A stretch of DNA of 41,720 bases from an uncultured Pelagibacteraceae bacterium (lineage in GTDB: Bacteria > Pseudomonadota > Alphaproteobacteria > Pelagibacterales > Pelagibacteraceae), in the NCBI GenBank assembly GCA_902583295.1, contig CACHUY010000010.1, positions 1 to 41,720 on the forward strand. The letters are read 5' to 3'. The position numbers were made by a program, and so were the translations under genes. The notes under the pieces are model-generated. The model had not been told where the DNA came from, ran no database searches, and saw only the letters and a program-made list of their open reading frames with translations. Of this stretch, positions 18,197-27,111 are shown piece by piece (within the stretch, counting starts at the first letter, position 1; the number at the start of each line of letters is the position of its first letter).

Positions 18197-19748
18197 TCAA
18201 AATCTGGATAAAGTTGTAATCATAGATTTTGGTTCACAATTCACGCAATTAATTGCAAGAAGAATTAGGGAATTAGGAGTTTTTTCTGAAATTATAAGTC
18301 ATAAAAAAATTAAAACTATAGATATTAACCAGAGTGTAAGAGGAATTATCTTATCTGGAGGTCCTTTAAATGTTTATCAAATCAATAAATATTCATTTGA
18401 TAAAAAAATATTAGAATTGAATATACCAATTTTAGGAATTTGTTTTGGTCACCAAATTTTATCAAAATTAAATGGGGGTAGAGTAAAACAATCAAAACAT
18501 CGTGAATTTGGACTAGCTAACATTTTCAAAAAAAGAGAAAGCCTATTAACTAAAAACTTCTATGGTGCCAAAAAAACCAAAGAAGTTTGGATGAGCCATG
18601 CAGATCAAGTTTCTATATTACCTAAAAATTTTAAGGTTATTGCTTCAAGTACAAATTCTAAATACGCCATAGTTGAAAATGAATTAAAAAAATTTTATGG
18701 AGTACAATTTCATCCAGAGGTTACTCATACCGAAAATGGAAAAAAATTAATTAGTAACTTTATATTTTTAATATGTAAAATCAAAAGAAATTGGTCTTCA
18801 AGAGATCAAAAAATAAAATTAATCACTGAAGTAAGAGATCAAATAGGTACCCATAAAGTTATTTGCGCTTTATCTGGAGGAGTAGATAGCAGTGTAGTTG
18901 CTCAATTATTAAATAAAGCAGTTGGTAAGAAATTATATTGTATTTTTGTTAATACAGGCCTTTTAAGAAAAAAGGAGGAAACTCAAGTAGTTCAAACTTT
19001 TAAGAAGAAATTAAAAATGAACCTTATTTATGTAAATGCAGAAAAGGAATTTTTAGGAAAATTAAAAAATGTTTCTGATCCAGAAAAAAAAAGAAAAATA
19101 ATAGGAAATTTATTTATAAAAATTTTTGAACGATATGCCAAAAAAATCAAAAATGTAAAATTTTTGGCTCAAGGAACACTTTATCCCGATTTGATTGAAA
19201 GTAAATCTGTCACTGGCAGTCAAACTTCTAAAATAAAATCTCATCATAATGTTGGTGGTTTACCAAAAAAAATGAACTTAAAACTTGTCGAGCCATTAAA
19301 GTTTTTATTTAAAGATGAAGTTAGAAAATTAGGTTTAGAATTAAAATTAAGTAAAGAGATTATATCAAGACACCCTTTCCCTGGTCCAGGCTTAGCAATT
19401 AGAATGCCAGGAATTATTACTAATGAAAAAATTAAAATTTTAAAAGAAGCTGATTATTATTTTATACAAGCATTAAGGGAACACGGACTTTATCATAAAA
19501 TATGGCAGGCATATGCCGCTTTGCTTCCTGTTAAAACGGTTGGTGTGATGGGTGATAATCGTACTTATGAGTATTTATGTCTTTTAAGAGCAATTACATC
19601 AGAAGATGGAATGACAGCAGATTTTTTTGAATTTAGAAAGTCGTTTATGCAAACAATTTCTAATAAAATAGTCAACAACATAAGAGGTATAAATAGAGTT
19701 GTTTATGATGTTACTTCAAAACCCCCAAGCACTATTGAATTAGAGTAG
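18186..19748 (+). CDS. guaA: GMP synthase (glutamine-hydrolysing)
   Basis: Aminates XMP to GMP using glutamine and ATP. The 520 residues hold a class I glutamine amidotransferase domain ([19 protein letters not shown] at 12-30, nucleophile Cys86 in LGICFGHQ, His/Glu in [11 protein letters not shown]) and an ATP pyrophosphatase domain with the PP-loop [12 protein letters not shown]. The dimerisation tail contains [14 protein letters not shown] and ends KPPSTIELE, as in the family. It completes the guaB-TPR-guaA unit; the start overlaps the TPR gene by 11 nt. Confidence 0.98.
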   Translation: MSLDQNLDKVVIIDFGSQFTQLIARRIRELGVFSEIISHKKIKTIDINQSVRGIILSGGPLNVYQINKYSFDKKILELNIPILGICFGHQILSKLNGGRVKQSKHREFGLANIFKKRESLLTKNFYGAKKTKEVWMSHADQVSILPKNFKVIASSTNSKYAIVENELKKFYGVQFHPEVTHTENGKKLISNFIFLICKIKRNWSSRDQKIKLITEVRDQIGTHKVICALSGGVDSSVVAQLLNKAVGKKLYCIFVNTGLLRKKEETQVVQTFKKKLKMNLIYVNAEKEFLGKLKNVSDPEKKRKIIGNLFIKIFERYAKKIKNVKFLAQGTLYPDLIESKSVTGSQTSKIKSHHNVGGLPKKMNLKLVEPLKFLFKDEVRKLGLELKLSKEIISRHPFPGPGLAIRMPGIITNEKIKILKEADYYFIQALREHGLYHKIWQAYAALLPVKTVGVMGDNRTYEYLCLLRAITSEDGMTADFFEFRKSFMQTISNKIVNNIRGINRVVYDVTSKPPSTIELE

Positions 19749-19770
19749 TTTTAAACTATAAAGTACCTCT

Positions 19771-20190
19771 ATGAAATATTTACACACAATGATTAGAATT
19801 AAGAATGTAGATGAGTCTTTAAAATTTTTTTGTGATGGTCTTGGTCTTAAAGAAACAAGAAGAATGGAAGATGAAAAGGGAAGATATACACTTATTTTTC
19901 TTGCTGCACCTAATGATGATAAAGCAGAAATTGAATTAACTTATAATTGGGATGGAGACGAATTGGGAGAAGGCTCAAGAAATTTTGGTCATCTCGCTTA
20001 CCGTGTAGATAATATTTATGAAACTTGTAAAAGATTAATGGATATGGGCTATACTATAAATAGACCGCCAAGAGATGGTCACATGGCATTTGTTAGATCT
20101 CCAGATAAGATTTCTATTGAAATTCTTCAAGAAGGAAACCTAGAGCCTAAAGAACCTTGGGTTTCTATGGAGAATTCTGGCTCTTGGTAA
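19771..20190 (+). CDS. gloA: Lactoylglutathione lyase (glyoxalase I)-like protein
   Basis: VOC-fold metalloenzyme of 139 residues. The metal ligands of glyoxalase I are in place: His5 (LHTMIRI), Glu in EIELTYNWD, His in NFGHLAYRV and Glu in SIEILQEG. The stretch FFCDGLGLKETRRMEDEKGR also matches GloA. It isomerises the methylglyoxal-glutathione hemithioacetal to S-lactoylglutathione in the cytosol. The segment GHMAFVRSPDKISIE fits the short, Ni/Co-type class. It lies 22 nt after guaA and 4 nt before panB. Confidence 0.87.
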   Translation: MKYLHTMIRIKNVDESLKFFCDGLGLKETRRMEDEKGRYTLIFLAAPNDDKAEIELTYNWDGDELGEGSRNFGHLAYRVDNIYETCKRLMDMGYTINRPPRDGHMAFVRSPDKISIEILQEGNLEPKEPWVSMENSGSW

Positions 20191-20194
20191 GCCA

Positions 20195-20968
20195 ATGCAT
20201 AAAAAAATATTATCTATAATTAGAAAAAAAAATAAAACCAAAATAGTGAGTTTATCTGCTTATTCTAAAAATGTAGCAGAGATTATCGATAACCACTGTG
20301 ATATAGTTCTTGTTGGTGACTCGCTTGGGTCTGTTTTATATAATTACAAATCAACACGAGAAGTTTCATTAGATACAATGATCGAACATTCTAAAAGTGT
20401 GAGATTAGGAGTTAAAAAAAGTTTGATGGTCGTTGATATGCCTTATAACACTTATAGAAATTCCAAAGAGGCAATTAGGAATGCAAAAAAAATAATGTCA
20501 AAAACTAAATGTGATGCTTTAAAATTAGAGGGTGGAAAAAAAATTTATGAAATTATTAAAAGTTTAGTAAAGAATAATATTCCTGTTATGGGTCATTTGG
20601 GACTTCTTCCACAATCAGCTAAAAATTTTAAGTTTAAGGGTAAAAAAAATTACGAAAGAGAAAAAATTTTAAAAGAAGCAAAATTACTAGAAACTGCAGG
20701 TGTTTTTTCAATGGTATTAGAATGCATAGAAAGCTCACTAGCAAAGGCTATTACAAAACAAATAAAAATCCCAACCATTGGTATTGGAGCTTCAAATAAT
20801 TGTGATGGGCAAATTTTAGTTTTTGATGACTTAATTGGTTTAAATCAAATTAATGTTAGATTTATAAAGAAATACACAAACATCAGAAAAGAGATTGCTA
20901 AAGCTGTATCAACTTATGCGAGAGAAGTGAGAAGTAAGAAATTTCCTTTAAAAAAACACTCTTATTAA
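20195..20968 (+). CDS. panB: 3-methyl-2-oxobutanoate hydroxymethyltransferase
   Basis: First committed step of pantothenate (vitamin B5) synthesis: transfers a one-carbon unit from 5,10-methylene-tetrahydrofolate to 2-oxoisovalerate. It has 257 residues, the usual length. Mg2+ ligands are visible in LVGDSLGSVLY, VVDMPYN and LKLEGG; the catalytic Glu lies in SMVLECIESSLA; TIGIGASNNCDGQILV is the C-terminal signature. panC, usually adjacent, is not in this window. The stop abuts the stop of the terC-like gene on the other strand, together forming TAATTA. Confidence 0.95.
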   Translation: MHKKILSIIRKKNKTKIVSLSAYSKNVAEIIDNHCDIVLVGDSLGSVLYNYKSTREVSLDTMIEHSKSVRLGVKKSLMVVDMPYNTYRNSKEAIRNAKKIMSKTKCDALKLEGGKKIYEIIKSLVKNNIPVMGHLGLLPQSAKNFKFKGKKNYEREKILKEAKLLETAGVFSMVLECIESSLAKAITKQIKIPTIGIGASNNCDGQILVFDDLIGLNQINVRFIKKYTNIRKEIAKAVSTYAREVRSKKFPLKKHSY

Positions 20969-21583
20969 TTAAAAGTATTTTTTAAATTCTTCATTAATAT
21001 TTAGAATTTCTAAATCTACCAGTCCACCAATAATTAATTGAAGACCAACAATTAATATAAATACTAAACCGACATAGGCTATCCAAATATGCTGTTGGAT
21101 ATATTTTGCCATATATGTGGCTAATGCACCTGTTAAAACTACAGATAAAACTAATCCAAAAATCATGAAGCCAAAATAACCTTTGGCTGCTCCAACTACT
21201 CCAATCACGTTATCAAAACTAATTGTAATATCTGCAAATAAAACTTTGTAAACACTTTTGATAAAAGAAGGTTCTTTTGATTTCTTGGTAGGAGATTTCT
21301 TTTCCTTTTTAATTTCAACTAAATCTTTCCTTAAATCATTAACGATCCATATTAATAATAGGCCTCCTAAAATTTTAATGAAATAAAACTTAAACAAGTA
21401 TGTAGCAAATACTGCAAAAATAACTTTAAAAACTAAAGCACCAGCAACACCCCATAGAATAATTTTTTTTCTATTTTTGGGAACGAAATTTGCAGCTATA
21501 AGGCCAATTATAATTGCATTATCTGCAGCTAGAATTATATCTATAAAAATAATTTGTAATAAGATTATGGACTGTTCAATCAA
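20969..21583 (-). CDS. TerC/YjbE family integral membrane protein
   Basis: A 204-residue polytopic protein of the TerC family. The two diagnostic intramembrane acidic motifs are present: FIDIILAADNAIIIG near the N-terminus and FADITISFDNVIGVVG after a charged cytoplasmic loop (KKEKKSPTKKSKEPS). Related proteins export Mn2+ or help load exported enzymes with it, and some confer tellurite resistance. The start is TTG; no in-frame ATG is available upstream and the first motif begins by residue 15. A perfect -10 (TATAAT) lies only 6 nt upstream, so the message may be leaderless. Confidence 0.85.
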   Translation of the reverse strand: MIEQSIILLQIIFIDIILAADNAIIIGLIAANFVPKNRKKIILWGVAGALVFKVIFAVFATYLFKFYFIKILGGLLLIWIVNDLRKDLVEIKKEKKSPTKKSKEPSFIKSVYKVLFADITISFDNVIGVVGAAKGYFGFMIFGLVLSVVLTGALATYMAKYIQQHIWIAYVGLVFILIVGLQLIIGGLVDLEILNINEEFKKYF

Positions 21584-21589
21584 GATAAA

Positions 21590-21620
21590 ATTATATTAGT
21601 CTAATTTAATAAAATTTCAA
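21590..21620 (-). promoter_or_regulatory. Candidate promoter of the terC-like gene
   Basis: On the minus strand, TTGAAA (21620-21615) and a perfect TATAAT (21595-21590) are separated by 19 nt. Transcription would begin at about the TTG start codon (21583), giving no leader. The spacing is slightly long, so the -35 assignment is uncertain; the -10 is convincing. Confidence 0.45.
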
Positions 21621-21658
21621 TGTGAGCTGTGTTTGTTTTTATTTAAGTAAGGTTTAAA

Positions 21659-22144
21659 TCAGTATTTAGACTCTTTCACACCATCTATAACATCTTTTAA
21701 CTCTGCATATTCTTCACAATTACAGCTTTCTAATACTTTTAGTCTTTCTTTTGCCAAAGCTAACCTGTTTGTTGCTACGTAAAGTTCTCCTAAATATTCA
21801 TTTATACCTTTATGATTTGGATCAATTTCTAGACCCATTAAATAATATTTTTCACCATTTTCAAAATCTCCAAGTTTTCTAGTAGTAAAACCTAAATAGT
21901 TTAATGTATCAGCTTGATTTGGATTTTCTTTGTTTAATTTTAAAAGAATTTTTTGTGCTTTTTCATATCTTTTTTTGGCTTTTTCCAATTTACCTTTTTC
22001 TTCAAATTTTTTGGCAAATTTAATAGAATCTACTGCTTTAGCATAACCTGTTTTAACTTTAGCTGGTTTAGGATCAGATCCTGCAGAAAAAGAGTGTGCA
22101 GTAAAAAGTAATAAAAATAAAATTATATAAAAATTTTTTAACAT
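21659..22144 (-). CDS. Exported TPR-repeat protein
   Basis: A 161-residue protein from the ATG at 22144 (a TTG one codon upstream is also in frame). A signal peptide (hydrophobic residues 5-18, probable cut near SFSAG) is followed by TPR-like helices: KFAKKFEEKGKLEKAKKRYE, NPNQADTLNYLGFTTRKLG and DFENGEKYYLMGLEIDPNHK, the last close to the TPR consensus. The function is unknown, likely periplasmic protein-protein contact. Its start overlaps the stop of pxpA (TGATG), so it is in the same operon. Confidence 0.8.
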   Translation of the reverse strand: MLKNFYIILFLLLFTAHSFSAGSDPKPAKVKTGYAKAVDSIKFAKKFEEKGKLEKAKKRYEKAQKILLKLNKENPNQADTLNYLGFTTRKLGDFENGEKYYLMGLEIDPNHKGINEYLGELYVATNRLALAKERLKVLESCNCEEYAELKDVIDGVKESKY

Positions 22145-22917
22145 CAAATAAATTTCTCCAAATGGTTTAAAGGTTTTAATATAAGTCCATTATCTAGCAA
22201 ATTGTCTTTTATAGACTTAGCTGTAGCTAAAGCACTTTTATTATCTCCATGTATGCAAATAGAATCTATTTCACAAGGTATTTGTTTTCCACTGTGACAA
22301 TTAAGTGACTGATTTTTAACCATTGATAAAACATGTTTTTTTGCATGTACTGGATCAGTTATCAAAGCGTGAGGTTTTTTTCTTGAGACCAAGTTTCCAT
22401 CATCCTCATAATTTCTATCTGCAAAAATTTCACATGCAATTTTCATATTTAATTTTTTAGCAGCCTGTTCCATTTTTGAACCAGTTGGAACTAAATATAT
22501 TAAATCTTTACTAATTTCGTTTATTGCGCTTGCTAAAGTCGTTGCTAAGTTAATATCTTCACATGCCATATTATTTAATGCTCCATGAGGCTTAATATGA
22601 GTAACGGTTTCTCCATGATTATGAGCAATTTTTTGAAGAATTTCATATTGATCAAAAATTAGTTTTTTTATTTCAACAGATGATAATTCCATCCTTTCAC
22701 GTCCAAAATTTTCTGGATCATTGAATGATGGATGAGCACCAATACTAACTCCATATTTTTTTGATATTTGGACTACTTCATTCATAGATTGACTGTCTCC
22801 AGCGTGATATCCACATGCTACGTTAGCAGAATTTACTATTTCAAGTAAATCTGGATCATATTTATTTGAATGGTGTTTTGATTTTTCACCTAAATCACAA
22901 TTTATATTAATTTCCAT
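22144..22917 (-). CDS. pxpA: 5-oxoprolinase subunit A (LamB/YcsF family)
   Basis: Part of the ATP-dependent bacterial 5-oxoprolinase PxpABC, which opens 5-oxoproline to glutamate. I chose the ATG at 22917, giving 257 residues starting MEININCDLGE, the canonical LamB/YcsF start; the frame stays open upstream, but that part overlaps pxpB and looks spurious. Motifs: VNSANVACGYHAGD, GVSIGAHPSFNDPENFGR, VTHIKPHGALNN, EIFADRNYEDDGNLVSR and DSICIHGD. The cofactor and partner subunits are encoded divergently (pxpB, pxpC) across a 28-bp gap, an unusual split of this gene set. Confidence 0.93.
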   Translation of the reverse strand: MEININCDLGEKSKHHSNKYDPDLLEIVNSANVACGYHAGDSQSMNEVVQISKKYGVSIGAHPSFNDPENFGRERMELSSVEIKKLIFDQYEILQKIAHNHGETVTHIKPHGALNNMACEDINLATTLASAINEISKDLIYLVPTGSKMEQAAKKLNMKIACEIFADRNYEDDGNLVSRKKPHALITDPVHAKKHVLSMVKNQSLNCHSGKQIPCEIDSICIHGDNKSALATAKSIKDNLLDNGLILKPLNHLEKFI

Positions 22918-22945
22918 ACCTTTAATTGTTGAAGTATAACATGGC
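22918..22945. promoter_or_regulatory. 28-bp divergent promoter region between pxpA and pxpB
   Basis: The start codons of the two divergent genes are only 28 bp apart. Overlapping -10-like hexamers lie in it: TATAAC on the plus strand (22935-22940) and TATACT on the minus strand (22938-22933). The plus transcript would begin at or next to the pxpB ATG, the minus one about 9 nt before the pxpA ATG. RNA polymerase could bind in only one direction at a time. Confidence 0.4.
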
Positions 22946-23623
22946 ATGATAAAAAATATATCAAATCTTGGTGACGCAGCATTGTATTGTGACTTTGGTA
23001 TGCAGGTAAATAAAGCAACGAATTTAGAAGTAATAAAATATTTCAATACTATTAGAGAAAAAAAAATTAAGGGAATAAACAACCTTACTCCATCATATAA
23101 TAAATTAATTATTTCATTTGATCTTAGAGTTACCAATTTTAGTGAAATTAAAAATAAAATTGAAAACTTAGATACAACCATTGAACAGAACAAAAATAAT
23201 AAAAAAATTGAAGTACCTGTTTGTTGTGAGGAAAATTTCGCACTAGATAAAAATAGATTAGAAAAAAAATTAAATTTAAGTTATCAGGAAATTTTGACAA
23301 AGTTTTTTGATAAAGAGTATTTTTGTTATATGACAGGTTTTATTGCTGGAATGCCTTTTTTGGGAGATATAGATGAAAATTTAAGAACTCAACGTTTAGA
23401 AACTCCTAGAGTAAAAGTACCCCAGGGATCAGTCGGTATAACAGAACAATTTGCAAATATTTATTCTTTTGATAGCCCAGGAGGTTGGAATATAATTGGA
23501 AACACTCCTCTAAAAGTATTTGATGATAGTAAAGAGAGAGATCCAAATTTAATTAATCCTGGAGATACAATCGTTTTTAAAAAAATTTCACGACAAGAAT
23601 ATGAGAGTAGTAATGACAAGTAA
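22946..23623 (+). CDS. pxpB: 5-oxoprolinase subunit B (carboxyltransferase subdomain C/D)
   Basis: A 225-residue protein of the allophanate hydrolase subunit 1/KipI family. It starts with ISNLGDAALYCDFG and carries the family signature YMTGFIAGMPFLGD followed by TPRVKVPQGSVGI and SPGGWNIIGNTPL. With PxpC it forms the complex that, together with PxpA, hydrolyses 5-oxoproline using ATP. Its end overlaps pxpC by up to 23 nt. Reading it as a KipI-type sporulation regulator is unlikely in this organism type. Confidence 0.92.
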   Translation: MIKNISNLGDAALYCDFGMQVNKATNLEVIKYFNTIREKKIKGINNLTPSYNKLIISFDLRVTNFSEIKNKIENLDTTIEQNKNNKKIEVPVCCEENFALDKNRLEKKLNLSYQEILTKFFDKEYFCYMTGFIAGMPFLGDIDENLRTQRLETPRVKVPQGSVGITEQFANIYSFDSPGGWNIIGNTPLKVFDDSKERDPNLINPGDTIVFKKISRQEYESSNDK

Positions 23624-24557
23624 TTATTTCGAAATATTAAGGGGTGGCATTAATACAACTTTCCAAGATAAAGGAAGAGAAAATTTATATCATATTGGAA
23701 TTCCTTTTAGTGGTGTAATGGATAATCGAAATTTCCTTTTAGCAAATAAATTAGTTGGCAATCATTTGACTGCTCCTGTTATTGAATTTGCTTATCAGGG
23801 CCCACATTTGAGATATACAGGTGATCAATTAAATTTTGCAATTACTGGAGACGTAATTTTTAAAATCAAAAAAAAAGATTATGAAATTGATGGAGATTGC
23901 TATCATAGCTACCATTTAGAAAATGGCGATGAAATTAACGTAATTTCTACGAACAAATCTGTTTATGGTTACTTTGCAATAGGGTCTGAAATTGATCTTA
24001 AATTTCAGTGGAATAGTTGTTCAATAAATACTAAAGCAAATATTGGTTCAAATAATGGAAAGAAATTAGATAGTGGACAAAAGATTAAACTATTAAAAAT
24101 CAATTCTGACAAGACCCTTAAAAAAGTAAATTATATAAACAATAAAATTGAAAATATAAGAGTTATTAAAGGAACAAATTTTGATTATTTTTCAGATGAG
24201 GGAAAAAAAGTATTTTTTGAAAAAGAATTTATTGTTTCAAAGTTATCTGACAGAATGGGAATGAGACTTGAAGGGCCAAAAATTGAAAATATTGTAAATA
24301 CCAATATTAAGTCTGAGGGTTTGGTCAAGGGTGTCATCCAGGTACCAGCTGATGGTAATCCAATAATTATGCTATCAGATCATGGCACAGTAGGGGGTTA
24401 TCCAAAAATAGGTGTTGTAGTTAGCGTTGATTATGATCGCTTAGTGCAGTTAGCTCCAGGTTCGAAAGTGAAGTTTCAAGAAATAGAATTATCAGATGCA
24501 GAAACTTTATTTAAACTGTATGAAATGGAGACAAAAAATTTACTTAATCAAATTTGA
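23601..24557 (+). CDS. pxpC: 5-oxoprolinase subunit C (carboxyltransferase subdomain A/B)
   Basis: A 318-residue protein of the allophanate hydrolase subunit 2/KipA family. Landmarks are FEILRGGINTTFQDKGR near the N-terminus, GIPFSGVMDNRNFLLAN, and the C-terminal block SDRMGMRLEGP, KSEGLVKGVIQVPADGNPI and LSDHGTVGGYPKIG. It is the partner of PxpB. Two in-frame ATGs are possible: 23601 and 23613; the second has GAGAG 5-9 nt upstream and would shorten the overlap with pxpB to 11 nt, so it may be the real one. Confidence 0.92.
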   Translation: MRVVMTSNYFEILRGGINTTFQDKGRENLYHIGIPFSGVMDNRNFLLANKLVGNHLTAPVIEFAYQGPHLRYTGDQLNFAITGDVIFKIKKKDYEIDGDCYHSYHLENGDEINVISTNKSVYGYFAIGSEIDLKFQWNSCSINTKANIGSNNGKKLDSGQKIKLLKINSDKTLKKVNYINNKIENIRVIKGTNFDYFSDEGKKVFFEKEFIVSKLSDRMGMRLEGPKIENIVNTNIKSEGLVKGVIQVPADGNPIIMLSDHGTVGGYPKIGVVVSVDYDRLVQLAPGSKVKFQEIELSDAETLFKLYEMETKNLLNQI

Positions 24558-25429
24558 TGAATATAATCAGAAAATTACCAGGACCCTTATTAGTATTTCT
24601 GGGTGCATGTAGCTTAAGCTTTGGTGGATTAATAGTAAAATCTTTTGAGGGAGCAACTCTTTGGCAAATTTTATTTTGGAGAACTGTTTTTTTTCTAATT
24701 ATAATTAGTCTTTACTTAATCATAACTTACAAAAAACAAGTATTTCGTTCATTCTATAATTTAGGTTTTCCAGGATTTATTGGAGGTTTTGTTTTATCGT
24801 TTGGTTTTTGCGGTTACGTTTTTGCGATGTACAACACTACTGTTGCAAACGCTAATTTCATTATTCAAACTCAAACAATCTTTTTAGCAATTTTTGGATA
24901 TTTTTTTTTAAAGGAAAAAATTTCAGTCATCACACTCACTTCTATAATATTAGCAATTTCTGGTATTCTGTTGATGGTAGGAAACTCTTTATCTCCTGGT
25001 CAAATGACAGGAAATATTGCTGCATTTATAATGCCAATTTCGTTCGCAGTTTTAATATTAGTTGTAAGAAAATATCCTAATGTAGATATGGTGCCTGCAC
25101 AATTTATTGCTGGGGTTTTTGCTCTAACCATTGGTTTTTTAATGTCTGGAAAAATTCTAATTTCTGCACATGATATTTTTTTAGGTTTCTTGGCAGGTTT
25201 TATGCAATTAGGATTTGGATTTATTTTAATTACAATTGGTGCTCAAAGAACACCATCTGCTATGGTTGGAATCATAATGTTGACAGAGGCAGTTTTAGGG
25301 CCGCTTTGGGCATGGATGTTTATTAATGAACAGCCACCATTTATAGTGATTATTGGAGGCGCAATTGTAATTTTTGCAGTATTACTTCAATTTTACAATC
25401 TTTATTCCTTAGAAAAAAAGACTGCTTAA
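24557..25429 (+). CDS. EamA/DMT-family transporter
   Basis: A 290-residue drug/metabolite transporter-type membrane protein with about ten hydrophobic helices in two EamA halves. Markers are LGACSLSFGGLIVKSFEG at the start, NTTVANANFIIQTQTIFLAI with FLKEKIS in the first half, and GAQRTPSAMVGIIMLTEAVL with WMFINEQPP in the second half; the last two are the typical EamA repeat ends. The start is ATG at 24557, sharing its A with the pxpC stop (TGATG). Co-transcription with pxpBC suggests import or export of a related amino-acid derivative, an inference. Confidence 0.85.
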   Translation: MNIIRKLPGPLLVFLGACSLSFGGLIVKSFEGATLWQILFWRTVFFLIIISLYLIITYKKQVFRSFYNLGFPGFIGGFVLSFGFCGYVFAMYNTTVANANFIIQTQTIFLAIFGYFFLKEKISVITLTSIILAISGILLMVGNSLSPGQMTGNIAAFIMPISFAVLILVVRKYPNVDMVPAQFIAGVFALTIGFLMSGKILISAHDIFLGFLAGFMQLGFGFILITIGAQRTPSAMVGIIMLTEAVLGPLWAWMFINEQPPFIVIIGGAIVIFAVLLQFYNLYSLEKKTA

Positions 25430-25433
25430 AATA

Positions 25434-25461
25434 TTGACATTGGTTAATATATGATAGAATA
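25434..25461 (+). promoter_or_regulatory. gcv operon promoter
   Basis: A perfect -35 TTGACA (25434-25439), 16-nt spacer and -10 TAGAAT (25456-25461). Transcription would start at about 25468, exactly where the first riboswitch helix begins. This is the best sigma-70 promoter in the window. Confidence 0.82.
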
Positions 25462-25466
25462 TTTCT

Positions 25467-25625
25467 TATCGGGAGAGATCACAATTTAATGTGGCACCGA
25501 AGGAGCAACCACCCAGGAAACTCTCAGGTAAAAGGACCGTAACATATTAACTCTGGAAAGAGATTAGATTCTCGCCGAAGGAGTAAAACTCTCAGGCAAA
25601 TATACAGATGGGTACGATAGAGTTA
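25467..25625 (+). ncRNA. Tandem glycine riboswitch
   Basis: Two glycine aptamers stand in series before gcvT. Aptamer 1 (about 25467-25542) has GGGAGAGATC, CACCGAAGGAGCAA and ACTCTCAGGTAAAAGGACCG; its P1 is TTA-CGG with CCGTAA. Aptamer 2 (25548-25625) has CTCTGGAAAGAG, CGCCGAAGGAGTAAAACTCT and CAGGCAAATATACAGATGGG; its P1 pairs TAACTCT (25548-25554) with AGAGTTA (25619-25625). The short linker is ATATT (about 25543-25547). These are the conserved elements of the family. No terminator hairpin follows, so control is probably at translation start: the 3' P1 strand ends 2 nt before the gcvT ATG. Confidence 0.95.
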
Positions 25626-25627
25626 GT

Positions 25628-26731
25628 ATGGAAATTAAAAAAACATCTTTAAATAAATTACATCAAGATAGTCAAGCTAAGTTTGTTGAATTTGCTGGTT
25701 ATGAGATGCCAATTCAATACAGTAAAGGTGTTATTGAAGAGCATAAATTTACTAGATCTCATGCTGGTATCTTTGATGTTTCACATATGGGTCAATTATT
25801 TATTTATGGAAATGAAAATCTAACATCCGATCTTGAAAAAATTTTTCCTTTAGATTTAAAAAATCTTCAACAAAACTGCTCTAAGTATAGTTTTCTTATG
25901 AACGAAGAGGCAGGTATTTATGATGATCTTATAATTACCAAACTGGAAGATGGATACTTAATTATTTTAAATGCTGCATGCAAAGAAAAAGATTTTGAAA
26001 TTTTAAGCAATATATTGTCTAAAAAATATAAAATGGAACTAAGTAACGATAGAGCACTAGTTGCAATACAAGGTCCAAAAGCAGTAGAAATTTTAAATGA
26101 AACCATAAATGGTGTTAAAAACTTAAGTTTCATGACTGGTGACTGGTTCGATTATAATGGCCAAAAGTTATTTGTTACTAGATCAGGATACACAGGAGAA
26201 GATGGTTTTGAAGTATCCATTCTAAATGATTTAGCTGAAGAATTCACAAAAAGCTTAATTAAGAAAGGTGCAGAACTTATTGGTCTTGGAGCAAGAGATA
26301 CTTTGAGATTAGAGGCGGGACTATGCTTATATGGTCGTGATTTAGACCTTAATAAAACTCCAGTGGAGGCAAACCTTAAATGGGCAATATCAAAGGAAAG
26401 ATTATCGAATGGAGGTTTTGTGGGCTCGGATAAAATAATTAACCAAATTAAGGAAGGTGCAAAACAAATAAGAGTTGGAATTAAACCTGAAGGCAGATTG
26501 ATTGCAAGAGAAAAGACTAAAATTTTTAATGAGACTGAATTACCAATTGGAGAAATAACAAGTGGTACATTTGGTCCAAGTATTAATGGTCCAATTGCAA
26601 TGGGATATGTTGATAAAGAATTTTCTAAAATTGATACTAAAATTTTATTAGAGGTAAGAGGTAAAAAACATCCAGCAAATATTTGTAAGTTACCGTTCTA
26701 TAAAAAAAGTTACGTGAAAGGAGTGAATTAA
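25628..26731 (+). CDS. gcvT: Glycine cleavage system T protein (aminomethyltransferase)
   Basis: Transfers the methylene group from the aminomethyl-lipoyl arm of GcvH to tetrahydrofolate, releasing ammonia. The 367 residues are the usual length. Typical sequences: [73 protein letters not shown] with the catalytic-region Asp, and the C-terminal [18 protein letters not shown]. It is the first gene after the glycine riboswitch and shares TAATG with gcvH. Confidence 0.97.
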   Translation: MEIKKTSLNKLHQDSQAKFVEFAGYEMPIQYSKGVIEEHKFTRSHAGIFDVSHMGQLFIYGNENLTSDLEKIFPLDLKNLQQNCSKYSFLMNEEAGIYDDLIITKLEDGYLIILNAACKEKDFEILSNILSKKYKMELSNDRALVAIQGPKAVEILNETINGVKNLSFMTGDWFDYNGQKLFVTRSGYTGEDGFEVSILNDLAEEFTKSLIKKGAELIGLGARDTLRLEAGLCLYGRDLDLNKTPVEANLKWAISKERLSNGGFVGSDKIINQIKEGAKQIRVGIKPEGRLIAREKTKIFNETELPIGEITSGTFGPSINGPIAMGYVDKEFSKIDTKILLEVRGKKHPANICKLPFYKKSYVKGVN

Positions 26732-27111
26732 TGAGTGAAGTTAAATTTTCAAAAGAACATGAGTGGATTATTTTAGAGGGAGATGTAGCCACAATTGGTA
26801 TAACTCAACATGCAACTGAAATGCTAGGTGATATAGTGTTTGCAGAATTACCTGAGAAGGGCTCAAATGTTGAAAAAGATGGAACCGCTGGAGTTGTTGA
26901 ATCTACTAAAGCAGCAAGTGACGTTTATACACCTGTTAGTGGGGAAGTTGTTGATATAAACCAATCCATTGTTGATGATCCTGCAAAAATAAATGAGGAT
27001 CCTGAGGGTACAGCTTGGTTTTTTAAATTAAAGATGAAAGATATTTCTGAGTTAGATAGTTTAATGAATAAAGAGGAATATGATAAGTTTGCAAAGGAGA
27101 GCTCTAGTTAA
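26731..27111 (+). CDS. gcvH: Glycine cleavage system H protein
   Basis: The lipoyl carrier that shuttles the aminomethyl intermediate between GcvP, GcvT and lipoamide dehydrogenase. It has 126 residues. The lipoylated lysine is Lys60 in [15 protein letters not shown]; the ending [12 protein letters not shown]...[10 protein letters not shown] is typical. It shares TAATG with both neighbours, so translation of gcvT, gcvH and gcvP is coupled. Confidence 0.98.
   Translation: MSEVKFSKEHEWIILEGDVATIGITQHATEMLGDIVFAELPEKGSNVEKDGTAGVVESTKAASDVYTPVSGEVVDINQSIVDDPAKINEDPEGTAWFFKLKMKDISELDSLMNKEEYDKFAKESSS

Noticed and set aside
22918..23193. N-terminal extension of the pxpA frame of 92 residues.
   Set aside because: It is antisense to the pxpB start and has no homology to the family; the canonical LamB/YcsF start is MEININCDLGE at 22917.
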